DNA of 64,000 nt from NCBI GenBank assembly GCA_936450465.1, contig OW388293.1, forward strand, positions 52,355,201 through 52,419,200, written 5' to 3'. Shown piece by piece: positions 10,014 through 21,590 of this stretch. The DNA is from Gibbula magus (lineage: Eukaryota; Mollusca; Gastropoda; Trochida; Trochidae). The position numbers were made by a program, and so were the translations under genes. The notes beneath the pieces are model-generated. The model was not told the DNA's origin, made no database searches, and worked only from the letters and a program-made list of their open reading frames with translations. How positions within the stretch are numbered: the first letter of the stretch is position 1; every line of letters begins with the position of its first letter.

Positions 10014-11309
10014 CGAGGGGCGTTCAATAAGTGTTGCAAGCGGGGCATTGGTGTTTACATAAACAGTGTCAGCTTATAGCAGGTGTTACTATAGTCAAAA
10101 CATAACATTGACACATGTCAAAACAATTTCTAGACATAACAATTATTTAGATATAATAGCTGCGCTGACCTAGGGGTCTCCATAATCATGGATTCTCTCA
10201 AACATGAACAACGCGTTGTGATCAAGTTCCTTACTAAAGAGGGATGCAAAGCTACAGAAATACATAATCGTATGTGTAATGTGATGGGTAAGGATGCTCC
10301 TAACTTTTCAACAGTTTGTCGCTGGTCTCTTCAGTTCAAGCGGGGCAGGGAGTCCTTAGACGATGACCCACGGTCAGGCAGGCCATCTGAAGTCACCCGA
10401 CCGGAAGTTATTGCCGCTATCGAAAGACGAATTTTTGCTGACCGCCGTGTTAAAGTTTCTGAACTGTCTTTGTAATTCCAGATATCAGTTGGAAGTGTTG
10501 AAAAAATAATTCATGACCATCTTTGTATGTCCAAGGTATCTGCAAGATGGGTACCCAGAAACCTCACAGCACAAGATCGCCAGAAAAGAACCGAAAGTTG
10601 CATGGAGCTCCTGGATCGGTTTAATGCGGATGAAGCCAGGTTTTTGTCTCGTCTGGTGACAGGTGACGAAACCTGGATCCACCACTGGGACCCGGAAACT
10701 AAACTGGAATCCAAGCAATGGAAGCACCCGAGTTCACCGCCTCCCCTGAAGTTTCGCACTCAACCATCAGCTGGCACGGTTATGGCGACAATCTTTTGGG
10801 ATGCAAAAGGCATATTATTAATTGATTACTTGCCAACCAAAACTACAATGAATGGTCAATATTATGCCAACCTAATACAAGAATTGCGAAAGACAATTCG
10901 ACAGAAACGCCGTGGAATGTTGACACGTGGTGTTCTGATTTTGCATGACAACGCTCCAGTCCACAATTCAAGAGTTGCACAGGCCGCTATACGTGATTGT
11001 GGATTCGAACAGCTTAACCACCCACCCTACAGCCCAGACCTAGCCCCCAGTGACTACTTCCTGTTCAGAAACCTGGAATCTGCCCTACATGGAAGGCACA
11101 TCCGGGATGACGAAGACGTCAAAGCTGCCACAGAGGCGTGGTTAGGGGGGCAAACGGAAGACTTCTACAAAAGCGGCATCAAAAGTCTTAAAGAGAAATG
11201 GAATAAGTGTATTGAGGTGAAGGGTAACTATATTGAAAAATAAAAGTAAAAAATTGACTACGCGAGTTGGTTTTATATTGAAGTTGCAACACTTATTGAA
11301 CGCCCCTCG
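10014..11309 (+). mobile_element. mariner-family DNA transposon, complete ends
   Basis: The element is 1296 bp. Perfect 26-bp terminal inverted repeats, beginning CGAGGGGCGTTCAATAAGTG, occupy 10014-10039 and 11284-11309. TA dinucleotides flank both ends (10012-10013 and 11310-11311), the standard mariner target duplication. The inside carries one transposase frame. The identity of the two ends and the near-intact gene suggest recent insertion. Confidence 0.95.
10188..11243 (+). pseudogene. mariner transposase with one in-frame stop
   Basis: The frame spans 352 codons and stays in register throughout; only codon 96 (TAA at 10473-10475) interrupts it. A CAA-to-TAA change would explain the stop. 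The N-terminus carries the paired helix-turn-helix DNA-binding region (KFLTKEGCKATEIHNRM) and a GRP-type linker (RSGRPSE). The catalytic DD34D triad is complete: VTGDETWIHHWDPE, LHDNAPVH and PYSPDLAPSDYFLF, with 34 residues between the second and third Asp. The normal function is cut-and-paste transposition in the nucleus. As written it would give a 95-residue fragment, plus possibly a 238-residue product from the ATG at 10527 lacking most of the DNA-binding domain. Confidence 0.93.
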
Positions 11310-11374
11310 TAACACAAATGAACTATTTTTAGTATTTGTCTCTGATTTGGTCTTCTTTATTAGCAGTCCCGACT

Positions 11375-12008
11375 TAGTCGTTACTGCTATCAGTTTTTGC
11401 GCAGTTTCCGCCGCCGCCGCCGCGTTTTTGATATTGGCTATAACTTTTTGCCTAGAAAGTTTTGAGAACACATATACAGAACTTCATACTTATGCCCCTG
11501 GGAAATTTTTTGACATGTTCATATTCAATGTCAAAGGTTAAGGTCACGAGTTCTGAAATCACTAAAAAAAATCCTTGTAAACACGATAACTTGAGAAATA
11601 TTTGTGCTATCAAGCTCTTATTTGGTGTATATCAACTATGGAGAAAGGCCAAGATTTGAAAAGGTTTTCGCTAACATCCGTCAAAGGTCAAGGTCACAGC
11701 GAGGGCACGACTAAAACATGTTTTTGCGAAAATGTCTTATTTCAACTATTAACACTTTGAATCATTACATGATTGTTATACACAATGAAAAGTGATCACT
11801 GATTGTGTGACCTTGAATTAAAAGGTCAAGGTCACGAAATATGGTCAAGGTCACCAGTTCTGAAATTACTAAATAACCTTTTCCCAAGACGATATTAACA
11901 CCTCATATACATAGCTTCTTTCTTATAAACCTGGCGGAAAAGGGAAAGGCGAGACCCTAAGTTTCGGGGCTGCTCTGCTTTTGCGGTGTCCCGCAAACGC
12001 TCATCTAG
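11375..12008 (+). mobile_element. Helitron-like non-autonomous element, copy 2
   Basis: This is the second copy of the repeat at 3618-4316, same orientation, about 634 bp. It begins ACTGCTATCAGTTTTTGCGC and ends with the same hairpin TTTGCGG-TGTC-CCGCAAA, seven further bases and CTAG (12005-12008) followed by T. The interior contains GTCAAAGGTCAAGGTCAC and related AGGTCA half sites. It starts about 65 bp beyond the right end of the mariner element. Confidence 0.55.
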
Positions 12009-12049
12009 TTTATAAGCATGTTTATGATCAATAGTTTTTACAAAATCAA

Positions 12050-12100
12050 ATAGCATATTTGGAGAAATAGCATATTTGGAGAAATAGCATATTTGGAGAT
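12050..12100. repeat. 17-bp tandem repeat, three copies
   Basis: TAGCATATTTGGAGAAA is repeated three times in direct succession just after the Helitron-like copy. It is short, non-coding and probably a replication-slippage product. Confidence 0.8.
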
Positions 12101-12690
12101 ATTTGGCAAATGTCACTTTTACACCGGCGTCTCTGATTGCACAACTAGATTAAATTGCAACCAATCAGGACACTCCCTCTCCGCCGTCGATTTCAAGCGT
12201 AAAACAACTGAGGTTAGGATCGGAAATGTGAAGGGAGTAACCTCTGTGGGAAGGGAATGCCTACAACCGTATGATCAGTGAATAAATTTGAGAATATTTG
12301 AGTTCAAACTGTTTATGAAACACTTCTTCTCGCTATAGATAAACCAATACCGTATGTAATGACTGTATTTGTTCATAAGGACAAGTTGAAATTGACAGTT
12401 TCATGATTGTGATGATTGTGATGATTGGTGATCATGAAGGTGAATACTGTTAAAAAGTCAGTTAGTAAAGTGTAATCACTTCCCTTGAAAGAATGACACT
12501 ACATCACATTACAACAATGAATGGTTTATTCTCATGAAGTTCACAAAAGTGACATAGAGAAATTATGACAATGTTCAATATTATTATGGGAGCATACGTA
12601 GACAAGTTTTTACATAGTTTCCACAGCAGTGCGTTATGCTTACAGGACATAAGATATATGAATTTATCTATAGAAGGGTTATTACATTAT
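12101..12690. other. No gene recognised; inverted repeat arm at 12185-12270
   Basis: Contains the inverted partner (GTAACCTCTGTGGGAAGGGA and flanks) of the arm near 9750-9835. Otherwise AT-rich with nothing recognisable. Confidence 0.45.
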
Positions 12691-12910
12691 AAAGTATTGA
12701 CCAAAATAATGTGGTAAAAATTACCTTCTTATATTATCAAAATATGGCCAAAACAACAGAAGATGAGCCTCATCACCGAGAGCATTATTACAAAATGAAC
12801 ATAATCTATCTTCTTTGTTGACATTATGCCATCTTCCAATTTCAATAGGAAGTCTATGATTACAAGTTCTTATTCTGGTAAACCAAATGCGAACATTTAA
12901 TGGAAATTAT
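12690..12910 (-). pseudogene. LINE C-terminal fragment (zinc-knuckle region)
   Basis: On the minus strand the sequence reads, with interruptions, as a segment resembling the extreme C-terminus of a non-LTR retrotransposon polyprotein: LPIEIGRWHNVN, then DRLCSFCNN with a C-x2-C pair, then GDEAHLLL. This pattern recurs in the LINE remnant at 13550-14700 (LCPFCNE). The reading frame is broken. It is a dead fragment. Confidence 0.55.
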
Positions 12911-13549
12911 AATAGGTATTTTTCTTGATTTGGGGATTGTTTAAACATATTATAGTAGTAGCCGTTGAAAAAACTGGTTACATACTATAGATTTATATAG
13001 ACAAATATTGACTTTCATTTACCACTATATCTACAACCTCAAGTAAAAACATCCTGAGATTAGAATTGACTTAGTGTTATACTGGTTTACTCACAATACT
13101 AATCTTGCATCAAACTGGTCATTCCAAGTAAAAACATAGGCCGATACGGTTAATAAGGAATCGTCCATTATCACATTGGGTGAGTGCTTTGGCTTTCCCT
13201 ACTCTTCTGTCTGACAACTAGGTCGTCTGACTATAGGGTCGTCTTTGAAATGGGTTAAGACCTGTAAAACATGAACTACCACGTATCATGGTTTCAAGTA
13301 AAATATGATACGTTGTATATGATACATTATATACATACATATAACATATTTAGGAGTTTAATCTACTATCCCTTAATTTAAAAAAAAACTTACTTAAATG
13401 TTGTAATACAAACACGTTTTCCGTTGACAATATAGATCTAAATAAATCGATGTTTGGTTTCTGATGATATACATCTGGTAAGTATTTAACTCGTAAAACC
13501 TTATATAAAGTACATATAAATAAGAGATGATACTTGTCTTCTACACCTC
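12911..13549. other. No gene recognised, between two LINE fragments
   Basis: AT-rich sequence between two minus-strand LINE pieces. It may be the eroded 3' end of the LINE at 13550-14700, but nothing in it is recognisable. Confidence 0.35.
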
Positions 13550-14700
13550 GTTACAAAATGGACATAAACACTGTGCTTTATCTACTCCTAATCATCTCCC
13601 TTCGTTGTATTTCAGTCTTAATAAACCATTTCTGAACAAAACAATCATGTTCCTTAATCGTTTATCATTATACAATTTAAATATTAATTTTTTCAGGGGC
13701 TAAACTGTTTTTATATTGCCGATAGTTACAATATCTTGAGCTATTGGTCAGAGTACATGTCCAAGATTGAAAGAACATATCAATAGCAACATTCTCAAAA
13801 GCATGAATAAGGAACTTACATAATCTACAGATTGAAACATCAAAACGTAACCAGAACAATGGAGAATAATATATCATAAATATATGATGCATAAGTGGTG
13901 TAACCACAGTTAAAATAACACAAGTGCATTTTACATACCTTCAGTGGAATTCGACTGTCATGCATTTTTAAAATTCGAAGCCAATATCTTAATGGTTAAT
14001 ATACAAGGGATATCTTCCGCATTCACCATATACAATGGCATTTGGTGTTTGTGGGCATACATTAAAGAATCTTTTACATGCTATCAAATGAACTTTTTCT
14101 ATTTTATCAAATGTGTGCATTCCCCATATTTCCGCCCCATGTGTTAAAATAGTTTGTATTTGCGTGTCAAATATCTTAAATAAAACATCACAATTTACCA
14201 TTCCGACTTTACTAAGATTGATAATGACTTCTTTTAATGCACGTTTACCTCTCATTGTTAAATCGGAAATACATCCTCCCATTAATGAGTCGCAGAAAAA
14301 CTATACCAAGGTTTTTAAAACCGATTACAATTGTAATTTTGTTGCCATTTAAAATCCATTTTTCATCTTTAGCTGAGCGGCCACCTTTCGAAACACCACT
14401 ATATTAGTTTTATCAAGGTTCACCATTAATCCAGAGTGTTTTGTGAAATCATGTAATATGTTTATTTGGTTTTGTAATCCAGGGACAGTATCTGATACAA
14501 GTACAACATCATCTGCAGACATGAGAAGTAAAAAGTCTAATATATCAGGAAATAGTTAAATGCCATATTTACCATTTTTTAATGGCTCATCTGACAATTC
14601 ACTTATGAAGAGTGAAAACAAAATAGGACTAAGTACACAACCTTGTTTACCTCATTATTTTACAGATTACAATGTGCAAATGACTTATCAAAATAAAACA
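13550..14700 (-). pseudogene. Decayed LINE reverse transcriptase, second half
   Basis: Read from 14700 downward, fragments in different frames follow the order of a non-LTR reverse transcriptase: a QGC.LSPILFS-like strip near 14640, the catalytic ADDVVLVSDTV strip near 14510, the NLDKTN strip near 14420, and an uninterrupted 97-codon piece (14282-13989) with QTILTHGAEIWGMHTFDKIE, the thumb/connection region. A zinc-knuckle tail with LCPFCNE lies near 13590. The usual YADD box is altered and multiple stops and shifts occur, so it is not functional. Confidence 0.75.
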
Positions 14701-15836
14701 TGATTATGACTTATTACATTACAGAAATACTATTTCATCAAAGTTTGACGTCTTTATAATACATATACATTATTCCTTATTTACGAAAGTAACAACCTGC
14801 TTTACGTAACAAGGTACACTACTTCACCACTGTGGTTTTTACGATAAATATCTTGAACTTATCATATCCTGAAATTCGATGTTTTTCCCTAATATTTCTT
14901 GACCTCGCTCTCCTTTGGGTAATACATGTACTACATCGGTAATTGGGTAATAGAAACATTCACGCTCGTTATGTAAAAGTCATGTGACGTACATATTCGG
15001 GTAATAGTCTATATATTCATTATATTATTGTGAGTGTGATGCTCGATTTCATCAGTGAAATAAACACCCTCAGGCTACAGTGAACATAACCATTATGGTC
15101 TCTTGCATATTATAATGTTGACAGTGTTATGATGTGATACTGACATAAATAAACAATACTGTCAATTTAACATTGGAATCAGTCCATTTCAACAGTAAAT
15201 TGTGATATAATGCATTGAATACTTATGGAATAGTTAATATTCTACTTCTCTCGATGAGACACAAAAACAAAGTATCTGTCAGGAGAATAGAGATATCCTC
15301 TATATAAGTGTACTAATAATGCCACTATACATTACATTGACAGCGATGACAGACACCGATATAAACAAGCAGTTAATGTACACGCACATTGACAGGACAA
15401 CATATGGTATGGCACCATGGGGGGTAATGTAAACCAGTAACTATTAGCATCCAGAGACATCCTACACCCACATGATGATCGTTACTGCAGTTGTTATTTA
15501 TGTCAATAGTCCATGATCGGAGATATATTCACAGGAGATGCATTATCAATAATGAACCATCCTTCATTTAAATGGCAAATCGCAGCGTAAAGAGATCTTC
15601 AAATTTCAAATACGAGCTCAATATTATAGGTGGTAAATTAGAAACATCCAATACTGTTCTTGTGGTGTTAAACTGACTTTGCATATAATAACATTTACTC
15701 GCGGGGTACATTGATGTCTTTTTACTACAAAACAAGTGTACTATTACGCTTGTATGCAAATATATTCCACATGTGAATATACACGTGTATAAATCCTTAT
15801 AAACACATAGAAAGTGTAAATATTACTTCTGTATAT
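14701..15836. other. No gene recognised
   Basis: AT-rich intergenic DNA with no coding signal, terminal repeats or tandem structure that I could identify. Confidence 0.4.
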
Positions 15837-16292
15837 AAAAGGTGCATCCATCGTGTTTCATATAATTTTATTTGCCTTTAATACGTTCCAACTCATCATA
15901 TGTGATGTTTAAAGTACAAATAAATTCTTTCAGCTTGCATATTCACCCCCAATCGCTAATTAGAAAACAAAAATGTATGTCCCATTTACATGCACAGTAG
16001 TTACATGACCTATTAAACATTATCAATTTGCCATTTTGTCTGTTATAAATAAGATTCGAAAATTACGTTTGACTCATCGGCGGGCGTCAATCGCGATGCA
16101 TTGTCCGGTTTTCGATTAATAATCACCACTTTAACCTTCATATCGTCAATATACTAAATCGACTATCATCAAAAGTGTAAAGTGTAAAAGTGTTCGGTAA
16201 CCGTCGGTATTTCTCGATAAAGAAACATCATTTATAACGTTTGGAATATGTGACCCTCAACAACATACATTGTAATGGATCTGTACCTTTAA
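15837..16292 (-). mobile_element. TTAA-type MITE, family A (GGTACATCCATTGTGTT ends), copy 1, reversed
   Basis: Its ends AAAGGTGCATCCATCGTGTT and AATGGATCTGTACCTTTAA are diverged forms of the ends of the copies at 28291, 32948 and 48179, and its interior matches them in reverse orientation. Length is about 456 bp. The left border reads TAAA rather than TTAA, so one target site has mutated. It is non-coding. Confidence 0.75.
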
Positions 16293-17479
16293 TATACATC
16301 ACATGTAAAATATACACACGTGTGTAAATCATATTCATATGAACGGGCCTTATTTGCTTATTTGTGTCTGTATCACTGCTTCGGCAGTGTCGTCATGTTT
16401 CAGATATGATATAGCCTAGGTTAAGCGAAATCTTCCTAACATCTCACTCCTGTCCTGTTAAAATGATTAGCATGATGAGCTATTATGTGTAAGGAACGCT
16501 AACAGCAGAACTAGAGTAATGGGCCATTGCTTCTTGTACCTTTGATCACAGCTGACAGAAAGTAGGCTCACATTCCACTATACAGCAGCGACTTCATTAC
16601 ATACATTGTCAGTGTCCTAGACCGCAAATACATCAATTACTATAATACTTATGATATTCTAGGTCTTGGCGCAGAATGTGGAACATATTATGATAAACTG
16701 ATTGTACGCCATGGTGCATTTACATAAATGATACTATCTCAAGAACATGCATATTTCTTTGAATATTTTAGTTAGGTATTTGTAGGGCATTTAGAAGTAG
16801 CGTAGATAAGAACAAGAGGATATTCTAGGTAACAACCTCTTTAATTTGAAAATACACTAATTTAACATTTATAAGGTTGTTATCAAGAAAATTTTCATTT
16901 TCTTTTATTTTATTTCAAAGTTATTTTTCTTAATCTTCAGAAATTTATTGTAAAATATGATTTAAAAGAGATTTCAAATAGAAACTCGTTACTTTCATTG
17001 CTCACTTGTTTCAGTTTTTATAAATTCAGTTATTTCCTGTGTGATAAACGCAGCCAACGTCATCAGCATAACAGCGTACTTGCGTAAATATCACTTTTGT
17101 CAAGGAACCCATCTCTCAACCGAGTTAGAGTAATTAATTTCTTGAATCCACTGCACTAGATGTCATCTTGAGAGAACATATAAAGACTCAACTAATAAAA
17201 CACATGTTGTAAGTTTGTTCAAAAACTTCAGTAAGTCTGTTTTTAAACTAAGTTGCATATTTTAAAGTTTTCAATTTTCCTTTTTTATAAGTACACAGTA
17301 TTAAGAGATGAACAAATTTGAACGAGTAATTCATCACTGTCGGTAAAATGAGCAACACAGTCAAAACGGTAAAAACAAATTCAAATATGTTTTATAACCA
17401 CACTCACTCTTGTGCAATCATAATTATTGTCCATATGTCCATATGTAGTTTTTCAGATAAATTTCGGTGTGGTTAAAAT
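16293..17479. other. No gene recognised
   Basis: AT-rich. A GGCATTTAGAAGTAG...GATATTCTAGGTAACAACCTC segment at about 16788-16845 is a diverged copy of a motif block also seen near 40033, 51085 and 59080. Confidence 0.4.
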
Positions 17480-17962
17480 AAGGTTGTGGTCTTAGCCCAA
17501 TATTGTTTAGTTTCTTCATCAATGATTTGGCTGTAGCTTTTGAGGCAGAATGTGATTACGGTATACAGCTTCACCCGGATCTAATACAATTTTTGTTTAC
17601 TCTTGTTGGCTGATGATATCGATGTTGTTCTAATATCAGACACTATATTCGGGCTACAAAAGCGTATTAATACCTTTGACAAATACTGTGATAATTATTA
17701 TTTGGATGTGAATATGGATAAGACTAAGGTAGGCGTATTTAAAGGAGGTGGTGTTCAATCAAAACATGAAAAGTGGTTTCTTAGGGGTAATAAGTTAGAA
17801 TGTGTCTCCTCGTACAAGTATCTTGGTGTAGTTTTCTCTAAAACTTTATCCTGGACAAGACAAATTGATAATATCGTCCTACAGGCAAAGAGGGCTCTCT
17901 ATGGTATATTTCGTTCTTTCTCCTATGTCAAACCATTGCCCTTAGGGCAATTATCAAAGTAA
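17480..17962 (+). pseudogene. Decayed LINE reverse transcriptase fragment
   Basis: A 119-codon open piece (17603-17962) carries LADDIDVVLISDT (the reverse transcriptase active-site strip), LDVNMDKTKVGVFKGGG and YKYLGVVFSKTLSWTRQI, all standard features of non-LTR reverse transcriptases. Upstream, in another frame, SPILFSFFINDLA (about 17490-17530) is the preceding block; a frameshift near 17600 separates the two. It is on the opposite strand from the LINE at 13.5-14.7 kb, so it is a separate insertion, truncated at both ends. Confidence 0.8.
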
Positions 17963-19680
17963 GATGGGCTCCACAGTGAAAACGGTATAACATCAACTTT
18001 CAAATGTGTTTAATAATTTTCAACCTTTATGTGATACAATCTCAAATTGAATTTTCCAGCTAGAAATGGGCATATTCACAATGAATAGCTTTTGACATTA
18101 TATTAAGTCCCGTATTTCCCTTTGAACATGAATCCAATATACGTCCTTTCGAAAAAAAGAGACATTCAAGTGCAGATAATTTCAGTTCTGAGATGGAATT
18201 AACATTCGAAAAATACACGATTGACACAAAATAAATGTACTTTCAAATGTGCTGTAAAGTAAACATTCAAGCGCAGAAAGCAAAAGATATAACCACATCA
18301 AATTGAATATAGACATTCGTGTACTTTACTATTTGTTGTTGGTGGATTTCGCACTTGTTAACATGTTTTCTCTGCTGTGCATGAATCATGTGTATCAGTA
18401 CCACATTTAAGTACTCCCGACAGAGCACCTGAAGACGTACATACTCCCAAACGTCATGTATGTTCACAATAAAGAAGTTGCTATCAAGGTATTCTTGTTT
18501 TTCGTATGGTGAAAGACTTTGAAAAACCTACAGCAATGACAGATGTTAAGACAAGAAGTACGTTGTTGCTTGTATACTCATTTCTCAATGCCTCATTTAA
18601 ACATTTGAACCCGTTACATGCGTAAATTAAATATAAAAATATCTTGCAAATGAATTAGATTAACAATAAAATTTTGAAAAAAACATGAATTTTATATACA
18701 CTATTGTAAGCCATTGGCCCCAAATTAAATATACCATACGAAAATAACCTTGCTGATGACAAACATTAGATACACAATGGATGAAATAAGAACATGAAAT
18801 ATAAACACTTTTGTATGGAAATCTTGAAATATACTGTACCTGAAGCTGGAAACTTAGCAATGTTACAGTCTGTGTTCCTCTTCATCATAGCTTCTTGTAG
18901 ATTTGATAACAATTTAAATTGAGAAAATGTTAGCTTTAGATACATTGGTATGTAATATATACTTATTGATAATTGATCATGTTGTGATTGTATAGTCTTG
19001 TGGTTTGTCATGAGTATGATTTGACTAAATGTTGAATTCACCTTTGTAATTTTGGAGCGGCCACTTCATAAGCTGTCAGGTTGTTTGCCAATCCATTTCA
19101 ATGATGAATAAAATATGTATAATTCAGTAGAAACCATTGACCACAGAAACTTACAACATGAGAAATAAAGTTGCAGTCAATTATTTTCGAAATATTTCAT
19201 TCCTTTTATCTTGTACCTATAGTGAGATTCAAAATGATATTCTGAGGTTTCAGTATAATACAGAAATTGTCAGAATATGTTTTGTATATCAAAACAAGAT
19301 GAAGTCTTTCATCCGAAATTGGTCTATCACCATCGTCTTTGAAGGTTGATATCCAATTACGTCAGGTGATAGTAAGTCATCATTTTTATACTGATCAAAA
19401 CTAACAAGTAATTTAGCTAACTTGTAATTTAGAAAGAACATACCGACATTTGTCTTCCTCTATGTAAGTTTGTTTAGAGAACAATAGCTGAAGGGACAAC
19501 GGGTATTGTATACATTTATACCAGCAAATGACGTCATATTTTACGTCACGATGATTGTTCAATGCTAGCGAATGTGTTCTACGACGGGAGACATTAATGT
19601 TTTCAAAAAATATTTATTACAAACAAAATATCTCCACGTTTTTTTTAATATAAAAGCGAGTTACTGTTTAAGGGCATCTC
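17963..19680. other. No gene recognised
   Basis: AT-rich sequence without a recognisable gene. Several 60-90-codon frames exist on both strands but show no motif and contradict each other. Confidence 0.4.
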
Positions 19681-19682
19681 AT

Positions 19683-19832
19683 ATAAGAAATAGAACACTC
19701 GCTGTTGTGCTTTTTCGTAGAATAAAACATAGCAGGGAGAATAAAACACCCAGGGCTGCGCCCTTCGTGTTTTATGCTCCCTGCTATGTTTTATTCAACG
19801 ATAAAGCACATCACCTCGTCTTCTATTTCTTA
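19683..19832. repeat. Foldback element, ~66-bp arms
   Basis: The left arm (19683-19748) and the right arm (19767-19832) are imperfect reverse complements. The best part is GAATAAAACATAGCAGGGAG with its partner CTCCCTGCTATGTTTTATTC, where the match is nearly perfect. The loop is about 18 bases (CCAGGGCTGCGCCCTTC region). This looks like a small foldback transposon or a MITE remnant. Confidence 0.75.
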
Positions 19833-21228
19833 AATAACATACGTGTTCTTTTACATTTAATCGCGAATGTAATACGGATAGGTTTCAATAACTGTATTGT
19901 GTTACTATAAGAATCTTTTACTTACGTGTGATTAATGTTGATAAAACACATGCATATTATATCTTTAAATTGATTATGTTAAGTAGTTTGTTATATAATG
20001 ATAATAATGTGGGTATTTGTAATGAGCTACCTCCAGTCATTATGCTTATGACGCTACAAAGCTTAAGAACAATATTTACACATATACAAGGAGAAGCCAT
20101 TCAACAATTCCTTAAATAAAGTAAAGACAAATAAAGTGAAATGATCATTCAGTCATTCAAATAAATGTGCAATTCCGTCACCAATGCTGCCTCGAAATGA
20201 AAAAAAACGTTAATTCGAAAGTTTCAACAGTGTTGTTTTGAATATCTGATTAGGTGAATACGGGTCTTTCTACCACAGTGTATGTACTACCTTTGTTACA
20301 GTTGTCTCTGAAATAGTATATCATCAAACAAATATATAGTATACGAGATCAAGTTCTTGATTTAACTATAACAGTATGTAGGGAACTTACTCTTTATAGA
20401 AATGACAGAACGTACTCAATTTATTGAACATTTCATTTGAAATTCGGAAAAAACAAAGTTATTGATAATTGGAGCAGCGAACGTGGCAGAGAGATGACCT
20501 ATGACTATTATCAAAACGTTTAGTTCTAGATGTACACCAGTTTCCAGACAAGATCGCCTCTTCATCAAGCCGAATCTACTACCGTTCGAAGGAAAGGGGT
20601 GCGGGTCAATAAGATTTGGGATATTTTTGTTCGAGGCATCTATATGTGATACGCTGTTGGCCAAAAGAAACGCCTACCTGAGTTTCCTTAAAATGAAAGA
20701 TGAAATAATTTCTGAAATAGCATTAATGGTGGTCTCCACGTTATGCTGAAACAATAATGAATATGAAAGTCCATCAAATTCGGGGAAAACTGTGATTCGA
20801 GTCAATAATATTCATGAAAAACACGCCCAGTGAAGACCGCTATTTCCGGTTGATTCACTTGCGCACCGTAACCTCGTACACTTTAATGCGAATGCGTGCC
20901 TGTATTGTTGCTCGTGATTGTATGAACATCTGTTTCAAGTGTTTTTCTGATCAAACACTGACCGAAAACTGAACAATTTATGTTGCCTCATTTCAACAAT
21001 CGCCCTTCTTTTGTGACATAACACCTTCTGAAAAAAATATTATGCAGAAATGGTGCAACTTCATATCTCTCTAATATTGATAAACTGTTCATTTTAGTTT
21101 TTACGAAATTTGATAAGATATCTGGTAGGCATTTCTTTTGGCCGATAGTGTATTTGACACCCGGCTTTTGTCGTCATGTATGTGGGATTGAATGTGTTTG
21201 CATCAGATTGTGGAGATTTACTTCTGTC
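19833..21228. other. No gene recognised
   Basis: Two frames of about 82 codons overlap head-on near 20416-20749. Neither has a recognisable domain, so I leave both uncalled, although a conserved exon here is not excluded. The remainder is AT-rich. Confidence 0.35.
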
Positions 21229-21590
21229 GTTTTATTCATTGCTTCAGTGCACTGCTTCAGTGTACTACTTCAGTGTACTACTTCAGTGTACTGCTTCAGT
21301 GTACTGCTTCAGTATACTACTTCAGTGTACTACTTCAGCGTACTGCTTTAATCTTCTGCTTTAATGTACTGCTTCGGTGTACTGCTCCAGTGTACTGCGT
21401 CAGTGCACTGCTTCAATGAACTGCTTGATATACTACTTTAGTGTACTACTTTAGTGTACTAGCTGCTTCATTGTACTGATTTAGTGTTCTGTTTCAGTGT
21501 ACTGTTTAAGTGTACTGCTTCAGTGTACTGCTTCGGTCTACTGCTTAAATGAACTGCTAAAGTGTACTACTTCAGTGTACTATACACACA
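21229..21590. repeat. 13-bp minisatellite, array 1
   Basis: Unit GCTTCAGTGTACT with variants (ACTTCAGTGTACT, GCTTCAATGAACT), roughly 27 copies. Because 13 is not a multiple of 3 and the unit has no stop in any phase, all three plus frames stay open for long distances and encode the same 13-residue cycle (YCFSVLLQCTASV). Those frames are artefacts of the repeat. Confidence 0.92.

Noticed and set aside
10485..10759. Two minus-strand frames within mariner
   Set aside because: Shadows of the transposase frame.
20416..20749. Two overlapping ~82-codon frames on opposite strands
   Set aside because: Neither shows a domain, splice support or clear start. Left as unexplained instead of called.
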